A stretch of DNA of 64,000 nucleotides from an uncultured Alphaproteobacteria bacterium. GTDB taxonomy: Bacteria > Pseudomonadota > Alphaproteobacteria > Methylaequorales > Methylaequoraceae. Of the stretch, positions 10,194 to 18,576 are shown piece by piece. Every line of letters starts with the position of its first letter. Within the stretch, counting starts at the first letter, position 1. The position numbers and the translations under genes are program-made. The stretch lies in contig CACJRF010000005.1 in the NCBI GenBank assembly GCA_902595755.1, positions 1-64,000 of the forward strand, in the 5' to 3' direction. Under the pieces are notes generated by a model. The model was not told where the DNA came from. It did no database searches and saw only the letters and a list, made by a program, of their open reading frames with translations.

Positions 10194-11621
10194 TTGTATA
10201 TACTTCCTGAAATTTTTATTAGTTTATCCACTTTAATCTTACTTCTTTTGGCTTCTTTTAGTAAGAAGATCAATCAAAAAGACATGGCATACTTTTCTTT
10301 ATTTATTATATTCTTCGCTCAGTTTTTTATTCTAAAAGATATTTTTTACTATGAAGAAATTTTTAACGGTTTCTTTATTGTTGACTCATTTAGTTCTTTT
10401 ATGAAACTGTTAATTTTAATTTGTGCGGGTTTAATAGTCTATTTTTATATTATAGTTAAAAACCCAGTATCCTTAAACAGACCAGAGTTTCCTATTCTTA
10501 TTTTATTTGCACTAGTAGGAATGATGTTAATGGTCTCCGCAAATAATTTTTTGTCTTTATTTATGTCAATTGAGCTTCAAAGTTTAACACTTTATATACT
10601 TGTTTCTTTTTCTAGAAAAGATTCTTTTTCATCTGAAGCAGGTGTCAAGTACTTTATAATTGGGAGTCTTTCGACTTGTATATTCTTATTTGGGACAAGC
10701 TTAATTTATGGACTAGTTGGATCAGTTTCTTTTGAAAGCATAAGTATATTTATGTCTGAACAATTAACTATGCCAACATTCTTAATTGTTGGTTTAATTT
10801 TTATTTTAGTTTCAATATCATTAAAAATATCTGCTGCTCCATTTCACATGTGGACCCCTGATGTTTATCAAGGAGCACCCACGTTAGTAACAACACTTTT
10901 GTCAACAATACCTAAGATAGCCGCTTTTGGTGTGCTAATTAGGTTGCTTGTTTACCCTTTTAGTGAAATAACTATTGATTGGGGTAAGATTTTGATAATT
11001 TTATCAATTACTTCAATGTTAGTTGGTTCACTTGGAGCACTTCTTCAGTCAGATTTAAAAAGATTGATGGCTTACAGCACTATAAATCACATTGGATTTA
11101 TGTTAATGGGTCTTATTCCTGGAACTGAGGATGGGATAACTGCTATTTGTATTTATATCATTTTTTATGTGACAATGAATCTCGGTATATTTTTGTTTAT
11201 ATTAAATATGAATAGGGATCAAATTAATGTTAGTAGTATCAAAGATTTATCTGGTTTATACAAAAGTCAACCTTTAATGGCCACATTTATGGCAATCTTA
11301 TTATTTTCTATGGCAGGTATACCACCTATGGCAGGTTTCATTGGAAAGCTTATAATTTTGAACTTAGTTATAGATAATAACCTTTTTTATTTAGCTATTA
11401 TTGCTGTATTAACTTCAGTAATTGCAGCATTTTATTATATTAGATTGATAAAATGTATATTTTTTGATCAACCACAAGATGAACTAGATATTATTAGTAA
11501 TAATCAATCTAAATATTTATTGGGTTTTTTTGCGACCTTTAATGTTATAGTAATATTTGTTCCACAGTTTTTTTTAGATTTGTGTTCATCAGTTACACTA
11601 TCTCTATTTGCATTAAACTAA
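10194..11621 (+). CDS. nuoN: NADH-quinone oxidoreductase subunit N (antiporter-like)
   Basis: NuoN (ND2) is the antiporter-like subunit closest to NuoJ and NuoK. The 475-residue protein has about fourteen hydrophobic helices. It keeps the conserved FMSIELQSLTLYILVSF helix, the SLKISAAPFHMWTPDVYQG motif and the SDLKRLMAYSTINHIGFML motif. The start is a TTG at 10194, preceded by GAGG at 10185-10188 inside the nuoM stop region. It ends the complex I genes, and birA starts only three bases downstream, so transcription probably continues into the next group. Confidence 0.96.
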   Translation: MYILPEIFISLSTLILLLLASFSKKINQKDMAYFSLFIIFFAQFFILKDIFYYEEIFNGFFIVDSFSSFMKLLILICAGLIVYFYIIVKNPVSLNRPEFPILILFALVGMMLMVSANNFLSLFMSIELQSLTLYILVSFSRKDSFSSEAGVKYFIIGSLSTCIFLFGTSLIYGLVGSVSFESISIFMSEQLTMPTFLIVGLIFILVSISLKISAAPFHMWTPDVYQGAPTLVTTLLSTIPKIAAFGVLIRLLVYPFSEITIDWGKILIILSITSMLVGSLGALLQSDLKRLMAYSTINHIGFMLMGLIPGTEDGITAICIYIIFYVTMNLGIFLFILNMNRDQINVSSIKDLSGLYKSQPLMATFMAILLFSMAGIPPMAGFIGKLIILNLVIDNNLFYLAIIAVLTSVIAAFYYIRLIKCIFFDQPQDELDIISNNQSKYLLGFFATFNVIVIFVPQFFLDLCSSVTLSLFALN

Positions 11622-11624
11622 ATA

Positions 11625-12347
11625 ATGACGAATTTTTTTGACCTATATTTTTATAAATCAATTAATAATACCAATGATAAATTGAAAGAAATTAGATTAG
11701 TAAATCCAAATCGTAATATTTCTCTGTTTTCTGCTTATCAAAGTAATGGTAAAGGTAGATCAGGAAAAGTTTGGTTAAGTAATAAAGGAGATTTGACATG
11801 TTCGTTTTTAATAAATCAATCACTTTCATTTAAGGACATAGGAAAAATAAATATAATATTTGTAAATATTTTATTTAATTTTTTTAAAAACTTTAAAATT
11901 AAATATCCTATAAAATATAAATGGCCAAATGATATTAAAATTAATGATAGAAAAATTTCAGGAATATTAATAGAAACATTTTCCAATATTAAAAATATAG
12001 AAAGTTTTATTGTCGGTATTGGAATTAATTTAATGTCGTCTCCAAAAATAGAATCAAATAAAACACTGTCCCTTTCAAAGTTAAATATTAATATTGAGCC
12101 TATAGATGCATTTTTTTTATTACAAAAAGAAGTAACTTATCTTTTCAGTGAATTTAATAATTTAGATTTTTTATCTCTTAGTAAAAATTTAAATTTAAAC
12201 TTTTATGAAAATAAGAAAGAATTAAATATTAAAGTGAACGATAAATTGATAAGTGGTACTTTCAAAGAAATTAACAGTCATGGTGAACTTATTTTAGATA
12301 CTTATAATAATAACAAAAAAAAAATTTCGTTTGGAGAGATTATTTGA
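11625..12347 (+). CDS. birA: biotin--[acetyl-CoA-carboxylase] ligase, monofunctional
   Basis: The enzyme makes biotinyl-AMP and transfers biotin to a lysine of carboxylase carrier proteins. The catalytic domain shows the biotinyl-adenylate loop SNGKGRSGK (residues 40-48), the KWPNDIK motif near residue 99, and K110 in RKISGILIE. A small beta-rich C-terminal domain from about residue 190 matches the SH3-like part of the family. There is no N-terminal winged-helix domain, so this form cannot repress biotin genes as E. coli BirA does. Its position after nuoN and before coaX is standard in Alphaproteobacteria. Confidence 0.92.
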   Translation: MTNFFDLYFYKSINNTNDKLKEIRLVNPNRNISLFSAYQSNGKGRSGKVWLSNKGDLTCSFLINQSLSFKDIGKINIIFVNILFNFFKNFKIKYPIKYKWPNDIKINDRKISGILIETFSNIKNIESFIVGIGINLMSSPKIESNKTLSLSKLNINIEPIDAFFLLQKEVTYLFSEFNNLDFLSLSKNLNLNFYENKKELNIKVNDKLISGTFKEINSHGELILDTYNNNKKKISFGEII

Positions 12348-13105
12348 ATATTTTAACCATTGATGTAGGAAACACTAATATATCTATATGTCTCTTTAAT
12401 AAAGAAAAACCAATTAAATTTGTTAAAATTAGAAACACTGAGATAACTAAAATTATGCTAAAAAAACATCTTTTAATAAAAAATACAAAAAATTCATTTA
12501 CAAATATCGTAATATCATCAGTTGTACCCTCAATTTCTGAAGTGATTATTGGTTTTTTAAAAGCCTATAAAGTCAAATTTTATCTACTGAAAGATTTAGT
12601 TAAAACTTTAGATATTAAAATTAATATTAAAAATAAAAAGAAAATTGGTGATGACAGAATTGTAAATGCATACTATGCAAAAAAAAAATATTCAAAAAAC
12701 TTGATTATAATTGATTTTGGAACAGCAACGACATTTGATGTTATCGATTCAAAGGGTAATTATGACGGAGGAATTATTACTCCTGGTATAGATCTGTCTT
12801 TAAAAGTTCTTTCAGAAAAAACTGCAAAATTACCATTAGTAAAATTTGTAAAAACTAAAAATATTATTGGTAGAGATACAAAAAGTGCTATTCAGTCAGG
12901 TTTTTTTTGGGGATACATTTCTATGATACAAGGACTTGTAAAAAATATATCTAGAGAAAAGAAAGATTACTTTAGGATTATTCTTACTGGAGGAAATTGT
13001 AACATTTTTAAGAGCCTTATTGAAAATGTTATAGTAAGTGATGATTTATTTAATTCTAAGGGATTGAATTTTATAATGAATGAGTATTTAAAAAATGAAT
13101 ATTAA
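12344..13105 (+). CDS. coaX: type III pantothenate kinase
   Basis: CoaX phosphorylates pantothenate, the first step from vitamin B5 to coenzyme A. It is an acetate-kinase-fold protein. The phosphate-1 motif IDVGNTN (residues 6-12), the catalytic-region motif IDFGTATTFD near residue 124, and GGIITPGIDLS are clear. The 253-residue length is typical. It starts with TTG at 12344, overlapping the birA stop by four bases, and its own end overlaps rnj by eleven bases, so the three genes are tightly coupled. A type III enzyme at this locus is the usual alphaproteobacterial arrangement. Confidence 0.93.
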   Translation: MNILTIDVGNTNISICLFNKEKPIKFVKIRNTEITKIMLKKHLLIKNTKNSFTNIVISSVVPSISEVIIGFLKAYKVKFYLLKDLVKTLDIKINIKNKKKIGDDRIVNAYYAKKKYSKNLIIIDFGTATTFDVIDSKGNYDGGIITPGIDLSLKVLSEKTAKLPLVKFVKTKNIIGRDTKSAIQSGFFWGYISMIQGLVKNISREKKDYFRIILTGGNCNIFKSLIENVIVSDDLFNSKGLNFIMNEYLKNEY

Positions 13106-14744
13106 AAACGACAATCTATATTTTTTACCATTGGGTGGTTCAGGTGAGATAGGAATGAACTGTAACCTTTATCATTATAAAGGTAAATGGATCATGGTTG
13201 ATTTGGGTGTAATGTTCAGTAATTCTGATCTTGAGCCATATGACATACTCATGCCTGATATTGATTTTATTATAAATCGTAAGAAAGATCTGTCTGCAAT
13301 AATTTTAACTCATGCACATGAAGATCATATCGGGGCAGTTCCTTATTTGTATTCAGAGTTTAGTAATATACCTATTTATACAACTTCCTTTACTGCATCT
13401 GTTCTGAAACGTAAATTTGATTCTAATCAAAATAGCAAACTAAATCTTAAGCTATTTGAATATAATAAAAGTTTTAAAATAGGTTATTTTTCAGTTCAAA
13501 TTTGTTCTTTAACGCATTCAATACCTGAACCAAATGCGATTATTTTAAAAACTGAAAAAGGTAATATATTTCATACTGGTGACTGGAAGATTGACCCTAA
13601 TCCTCTTGTTGGCTCTCCAATTGATGAAAATGAAATTAAAGAAATATGTAATGACGGTATTACCGCAATGATTTGTGATTCTACAAATGTTTTTAATGAA
13701 AATCCCTCAGGAAGTGAATTTGAAGTAAGGGAAAGCTTAAAAAAAATTTTTTCTGAGAGAAAAAAAGGAAAAATAATAATCACATGCTTTGCTTCAAACA
13801 TTGCGCGATTAGAAACAATTTTAAAAGTATCAGACGAACTAAACAAATGTTGCTTTTTTTTAGGAAGATCTTTATTTAGAATATACGAATCAGCAATTGA
13901 GAATAATTATCTTAAGCAGTTTAATAATATTATAAATGAAAAAGATTCTAGGTTAATTAATGATGATGATCTTGTAATTATTTGTACAGGTAGTCAAGGT
14001 GAAAGTAGAGCTGGTTTATCAAGAATAGTTAATGGTAATCATAAAAATTTAAACATTAGTTCTGAAGATCTTGTTATTTTTTCATCTAGAGAAATTCCAG
14101 GAAATGAAAAGCAAATAAATGAAATAAAAAAAGAGATTATGAAGATTGGTTGTCATATATTGGACCATAGAAATTCTATGGTACATGTTTCTGGACACCC
14201 CTCAAAAAAAGAACTTAAAACTATGTATGATTGGGTTTCACCTAAATCCTTAATACCAGTACACGGAGAATATAGACATTTAAAAGAACACTCGGCTTTC
14301 GCAAAAAAATGCGGAATCAAAGATCAACTTTTGGTGGAAAATGGAGATCTAGTCTTATTAGATAACAATAAACAATCAATTATTACTAACAAAATTCCTT
14401 CTGGTAGAAAGGCTTTAAAAGGTAACCAAATCATATCGGTAGATAGTAAGTATTTCCAGAATATTAAAAAAATATCAAACGATGGCCAACTTTTTATCAA
14501 TATAATAATAAGCATCAATAATGATTTAAAAGCTGATCCAGTTTTATATTGTCCAACATTAGCACTTGATGAAGATGATTTGGTTAATTTAAAAGACTAT
14601 TTAAAAAAAGAAATCATATTAATTTCTAAAAATTGTATTGATGATAATATTTTCGGTCATGAAATAAAGATAATTGCAAGAACATACATAAAAAAGAAAA
14701 TTGGTTTAAAACCTTCTACAAATGTTGAGATTATAAGGATATAG
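13095..14744 (+). CDS. rnj: ribonuclease J
   Basis: RNase J is a metallo-beta-lactamase/beta-CASP nuclease with 5'-exonuclease and endonuclease activity in RNA turnover and rRNA maturation. The zinc-binding HxHxDH motif is H73, H75, D77 and H78 in HAHEDHIG, with a further ligand aspartate in GDWKIDP near residue 162. The beta-CASP block includes CTGSQGE and the HVSGHPS motif near residue 365, with VHGEYRHL near 390. A C-terminal domain follows to residue 549. The first codons overlap coaX. In Alphaproteobacteria this gene normally lies here between coaX and mce. Confidence 0.94.
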   Translation: MNIKNDNLYFLPLGGSGEIGMNCNLYHYKGKWIMVDLGVMFSNSDLEPYDILMPDIDFIINRKKDLSAIILTHAHEDHIGAVPYLYSEFSNIPIYTTSFTASVLKRKFDSNQNSKLNLKLFEYNKSFKIGYFSVQICSLTHSIPEPNAIILKTEKGNIFHTGDWKIDPNPLVGSPIDENEIKEICNDGITAMICDSTNVFNENPSGSEFEVRESLKKIFSERKKGKIIITCFASNIARLETILKVSDELNKCCFFLGRSLFRIYESAIENNYLKQFNNIINEKDSRLINDDDLVIICTGSQGESRAGLSRIVNGNHKNLNISSEDLVIFSSREIPGNEKQINEIKKEIMKIGCHILDHRNSMVHVSGHPSKKELKTMYDWVSPKSLIPVHGEYRHLKEHSAFAKKCGIKDQLLVENGDLVLLDNNKQSIITNKIPSGRKALKGNQIISVDSKYFQNIKKISNDGQLFINIIISINNDLKADPVLYCPTLALDEDDLVNLKDYLKKEIILISKNCIDDNIFGHEIKIIARTYIKKKIGLKPSTNVEIIRI

Positions 14745-14758
14745 AATATAATATAAAT

Positions 14759-15163
14759 ATGATTACAAAATTTAACCACGTAGCAATCGTAGTTCCAAAC
14801 TTAGATGAAGCTGCACAAAAGTATAAAACTGTTTTAGGAGCCAAGGTTTCAGAACCTTTTGATTACCTTGAGCATGGAGTAAGTGTAGTATTTGTTGAGC
14901 TAGATAATACAAAGATAGAATTGATGCACCCATATGGTGAAAAATCACCTATAAAATCTTTTTTAGAGAAAAATAGTTCTGGTGCTATGCATCATATCTG
15001 TATGGAAGTGAAAGATATATTTAAAGCCTGCGGTGAAATGAAGAAAAATGGTGTAAGGATTCTTGGAGATGGCACTCCAAAAAATGGAGCTCATAATAAA
15101 CCAGTAATTTTTTTACATCCTAAAGATTTTTTTGGTACCTTAATAGAACTTGAGCAGGAGTAA
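14759..15163 (+). CDS. mce: methylmalonyl-CoA epimerase
   Basis: This VOC-fold (glyoxalase-like) enzyme interconverts the R and S forms of methylmalonyl-CoA in the propionyl-CoA to succinyl-CoA route. The 134 residues form two beta-alpha-beta-beta-beta modules. The predicted metal ligands are H7 in FNHVAIVV, E54 in KIELMHP, a histidine at 78-79 in AMHHICMEV and E130 in GTLIELEQE. It implies that propionyl-CoA is metabolised through methylmalonyl-CoA, but no carboxylase or mutase lies in the window. It is placed between rnj and the small DUF1467 gene as in related genomes. Confidence 0.9.
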   Translation: MITKFNHVAIVVPNLDEAAQKYKTVLGAKVSEPFDYLEHGVSVVFVELDNTKIELMHPYGEKSPIKSFLEKNSSGAMHHICMEVKDIFKACGEMKKNGVRILGDGTPKNGAHNKPVIFLHPKDFFGTLIELEQE

Positions 15164-15165
15164 CT

Positions 15166-15384
15166 TTGTTCGGTTTAGAATCCTTAGTTATTTATGTGAT
15201 CTTTTGGTGGTTAATCCTTTTTGTTACTCTACCATTTGGTATTTCTAGAGATAAAAAAGTTATTCACGGAAATGACCCAGGTGCTCCAAAAAAAACTTTA
15301 TTAAAGAAAAAAGTTTTAATCACATCATTTGCTTCCTTAATTTTAACTGTTATTTTTTCCATTATAAAAAATGAAATATTCTAA
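15166..15384 (+). CDS. small membrane protein, DUF1467 family
   Basis: The 72-residue protein has two hydrophobic segments (about residues 5-25 and 50-68). Between them is a loop with the family hallmark, a DPGAPKK stretch close to PFGISRDK. The family's function is unknown. It is found in Alphaproteobacteria, usually as here between methylmalonyl-CoA epimerase and proS. The start is a TTG at 15166, supported by a GGAG about seven bases upstream inside the end of mce. The last 14 bases overlap proS, so it is probably translated together with it. Confidence 0.82.
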   Translation: MFGLESLVIYVIFWWLILFVTLPFGISRDKKVIHGNDPGAPKKTLLKKKVLITSFASLILTVIFSIIKNEIF

Positions 15385-16675
15385 CTTTTTTATTTCAACT
15401 CAAAAAGATGTTTCCAAAGATGTAAAATTAATTTCACATTTATTTATGCTTAAATCTGGGATGATTCGTCAAGAAACATCTGGTATATATAGTTGGCTAC
15501 CTATTGGATTTCGTGTTTTAAAAAAAGTAATTAAGATAATTGAGGAAATTCACGACCGTCACAATATTAATCAAATCTTAATGCCAACAATTCAGAGTGC
15601 TGATATATGGAAAATTAGTAATAGATATGAAAGTTATGGAAAAGAAATGCTTAAAATAACTGATAGAAATGAAAAAGAATTATTATATGGCCCTACAAAT
15701 GAAGAAATGATTACAGCGATTGGTAAGCATTACTTAAAAAGTTATAAAGATCTTCCGTTAAATTTATATCATATTCAAAGCAAATTTAGAGATGAAATCC
15801 GTCCTAGATTCGGAGTGATGAGAGCAAGAGAATTTTTGATGAAAGATGCTTATAGTTTTGATTTGACTGAAGAAGATTGTCTTACGACATATATTAATTA
15901 CTTTAAAATGTATCTATTTATTTTTAAAAAATTAGGTATTCCAATTATACCTGTTAAAGCACCTAGTGGAGAAATTGGAGGGAGTTTATCCCATGAGTTT
16001 CATATGATTGTTGATAGTGGTGAGTCTGAAATTTGCTTTTCAGATGAGTTGCTAAAAAAGAATTTATTAGATATTTCTGATTCAGAACTTATAAATATAA
16101 GATCCTACACTTCTGATTTTGATAAAATAGAAGTAGGAAAAGATAAATTAATAAAAAAAAAAAGTATTGAACTCGGCCATATATTTCTTTTTGGACAAAA
16201 ATACTCTAAACCTTTTGATCTACATGTTGATTCAAAGAATGGTAAAGTATTTCCTTACATGGGATCTTACGGAATTGGTGTTTCAAGAATACCTGCAGCT
16301 GTAATTGAAAAGTTTCATGATGAAAAAGGTATAGTTTGGCCTAAAGAAATATCACCTTTTCAAATAATTATAATAAACCTTCTTACAAAAGATAAAGTTT
16401 GCTGTAATTATACTGATTATTTATATGAACATTTAAAAAATAACAGATTAGATATATTGTTAGATGATAGAGATGAAAGTGCTGGAAAAAAATTTGCTGA
16501 CGCTGATCTATCAGGCATTCCTTTAAAATTAATAATAGGTAAAAACTTTTTGAATGAAAATTTAATTGGAGTTAGTTTTAGAAATTTAAACAAAGAGGAA
16601 CTAATTCACAAATCAGAGATAGAAAGTTATTTAAATAAATTTATAAAAAATATAACTCATGATTACAAAATTTGA
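15371..16675 (+). CDS. proS: prolyl-tRNA synthetase, short alphaproteobacterial type
   Basis: ProRS charges tRNA-Pro. This is a class II synthetase of 434 residues, the compact form found in Alphaproteobacteria that lacks the large editing insertion of the E. coli enzyme. Class II motif 1 is in the HNINQILMPTIQ region, motif 2 is FRDEIRPRFG followed by REFLMKDAYSF, and motif 3 is GIGVSRIPAAVIE. The anticodon-binding domain follows from about residue 330, with LLDDRDESAGKKFADADLSG. Without its own editing domain the cell would need a separate Ala-tRNA-Pro deacylase (ProXp/YbaK type), which is not in the window. Its end overlaps lolC by 17 bases. Confidence 0.95.
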   Translation: MKYSNFFISTQKDVSKDVKLISHLFMLKSGMIRQETSGIYSWLPIGFRVLKKVIKIIEEIHDRHNINQILMPTIQSADIWKISNRYESYGKEMLKITDRNEKELLYGPTNEEMITAIGKHYLKSYKDLPLNLYHIQSKFRDEIRPRFGVMRAREFLMKDAYSFDLTEEDCLTTYINYFKMYLFIFKKLGIPIIPVKAPSGEIGGSLSHEFHMIVDSGESEICFSDELLKKNLLDISDSELINIRSYTSDFDKIEVGKDKLIKKKSIELGHIFLFGQKYSKPFDLHVDSKNGKVFPYMGSYGIGVSRIPAAVIEKFHDEKGIVWPKEISPFQIIIINLLTKDKVCCNYTDYLYEHLKNNRLDILLDDRDESAGKKFADADLSGIPLKLIIGKNFLNENLIGVSFRNLNKEELIHKSEIESYLNKFIKNITHDYKI

Positions 16676-17900
16676 TATCTGGGTCTCAACGAAGTATATT
16701 CTACCTAAGACAAGGGAAAAGTTTTTTTCTTTGATTACTATTTTTTCATTCTTAGGTATTGCCTTAGGTGTTGCAACTTTAATAATAGTAATGTCAGTAA
16801 TGAATGGCTTTAGAGAGGAACTTACAAAAAAGATACTAAATATAAATGGTCATTTAAAAATTCAAACTTTCTATAATGTAAAAAAAGAAAAGACTAATAT
16901 TAAATTATTAATAAATAATGAATTTAAAGATATTATTGTTCAACCAATTTATACCGATCAGGGTTTGTTAAATTCAAAAAATTTTACTACAGGTGTTTTA
17001 CTTAAAGGTATAAATTATTCATTCTTTGAGGAAAGAAAAATTCTTAAAAATGATTTTACAAAGAGTCAGATCCAATCTTTTAAAAAAAATCAAGGTATTA
17101 TAATTGGTAAAAAATTAGCAAATAAATTAAGACTTAAGTTGGGTGATAGTATTAAAATAATTTCATCAAAAAGTTATGAGACTTTAGTTGGTAATATCCC
17201 AAGAGAAGCTTCATTTAAAGTCATTGGCTTTTTTGAAATCGGAATGTACGAGTATGATACATCCTTGGTATTTTTTCCATTTAAATTAATGAATCAATTT
17301 TTAAATAAAAAAAATCCAGATCATTATGAAATATTATTAAAAGATTTTGATAATATTGATAACATTAGACTTGGCATTACTAAGATTATACCATCATTTT
17401 ATAAAGTATTTGATTGGAGACAACTAAACCCTTCCTTATTTAATGCAATTGAAGTTGAAAGAAATGTAATGTTTATAATACTGACTTTAATCATTATTGT
17501 TGCTGCATTTAATCTAATATCATCTATGATGATATTAGTTTCAACAAAAACAAAGGATATTGGTATATTAAGAGTACTTGGAGTTTCAAGGTTTCAACTT
17601 CTTAAAATTTTTATAATTAATGGATTGCTAATAGGACTTTTTGGAACAATTTCGGGCTTAATTCTTGGACTATTATTTTGTTTAAATATTAACGAAATAA
17701 AAGGATTCATAGAATTATTTAGTGATTCTGAATTATTCTCAGAAGAAATTTACTTTTTTTCAAATCTACCAGTCATTATTGATTCAAGTCAAATAATAGT
17801 TATTTCTTCAATATCTTTGTTACTTTCATTTTTAGCAACCATTTATCCTTCAATCAAAGCATCCAAAGTAGAACCAATAAACTTAATAAAATGGGAATAA
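16659..17900 (+). CDS. lolC: lipoprotein-releasing system permease (LolC/LolE family)
   Basis: This inner-membrane permease of the Lol ABC exporter extracts lipoproteins for transfer to the outer membrane. It has the FtsX/MacB architecture. There is one transmembrane helix near residues 25-50, with the conserved LGVATLIIVMSVMNGFREEL motif. A periplasmic domain of about 210 residues follows, then three helices in the C-terminal third. The helix-loop DIGILRVLGVSRFQLLKIF and the ending YPSIKASKVEPI are typical. A single permease next to lolD suggests one hybrid permease (sometimes called LolF) acting as a homodimer rather than a LolC/LolE pair. That is inference. Confidence 0.92.
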   Translation: MITKFDIWVSTKYILPKTREKFFSLITIFSFLGIALGVATLIIVMSVMNGFREELTKKILNINGHLKIQTFYNVKKEKTNIKLLINNEFKDIIVQPIYTDQGLLNSKNFTTGVLLKGINYSFFEERKILKNDFTKSQIQSFKKNQGIIIGKKLANKLRLKLGDSIKIISSKSYETLVGNIPREASFKVIGFFEIGMYEYDTSLVFFPFKLMNQFLNKKNPDHYEILLKDFDNIDNIRLGITKIIPSFYKVFDWRQLNPSLFNAIEVERNVMFIILTLIIIVAAFNLISSMMILVSTKTKDIGILRVLGVSRFQLLKIFIINGLLIGLFGTISGLILGLLFCLNINEIKGFIELFSDSELFSEEIYFFSNLPVIIDSSQIIVISSISLLLSFLATIYPSIKASKVEPINLIKWE

Positions 17901-17901
17901 A

Positions 17902-18576
17902 TTGATAAAAATAACAAATATTAAGCAAAGTTATTTGCAAGGTAAATCAGTTGTTAAAGTATTGAATGGTATAAATTTAAATATATCAAAGGGTGAAAAA
18001 ATATGCTTTATTGGTCCTTCTGGCTCTGGAAAAACAACATTACTAAATATTCTTGGATTGCTTGAAAATCCAATAAGTGGTTCTGTATTAATAAATTCAA
18101 AAAATTGTAATTTAATGTCTCTTGAACAAAAAACTATGTTTAGAAGACAATATATAGGTTATATTTTTCAAAATAATCAATTATTAGAAGATTTCTCAGT
18201 AATTGAAAACGTAGCTATTCCTTTAATATTAAATAACTTTCCAAAACGTTTTTCTTTAAATAAAGCTAAGGAAATACTTAAAACTCTTGGTTTAATAGAT
18301 AAAGTCAATTTCAAACCTGGAACATTATCAGGCGGTGAGCAACAAAGAGTTGCAATTGCAAGGGCAGTTATTAAAAAACCATTTATTTTACTTGCAGATG
18401 AACCAACTGGAAGTTTAGATGAAGAAAATACTAAAAAAGTAATGCAAATAATATTTTCTATCATAAATAAACTTGGTACTGCTTTAGTTTTAGCAACACA
18501 TAACCTTGATTTAATAAAAAAGTTTGATAGATGTTATAAAGTTGATGACGGTCTAATAACCGAGTATGAAGAATGA
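17902..18576 (+). CDS. lolD: lipoprotein-releasing system ATP-binding protein
   Basis: LolD is the ATPase that powers lipoprotein release by the adjacent permease. Walker A is GPSGSGKTT at residues 38-46, the ABC signature is LSGGEQQRVAIARA near 142, and Walker B is ILLADEPTGSLD near 165, followed by the H-loop in LATHNLD. The length of 224 residues is normal for the MacB/LolD group. The start is a TTG one base after lolC. Its stop forms an ATGA overlap with dnaE, giving a lolC-lolD-dnaE unit as in many Alphaproteobacteria. Confidence 0.94.
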   Translation: MIKITNIKQSYLQGKSVVKVLNGINLNISKGEKICFIGPSGSGKTTLLNILGLLENPISGSVLINSKNCNLMSLEQKTMFRRQYIGYIFQNNQLLEDFSVIENVAIPLILNNFPKRFSLNKAKEILKTLGLIDKVNFKPGTLSGGEQQRVAIARAVIKKPFILLADEPTGSLDEENTKKVMQIIFSIINKLGTALVLATHNLDLIKKFDRCYKVDDGLITEYEE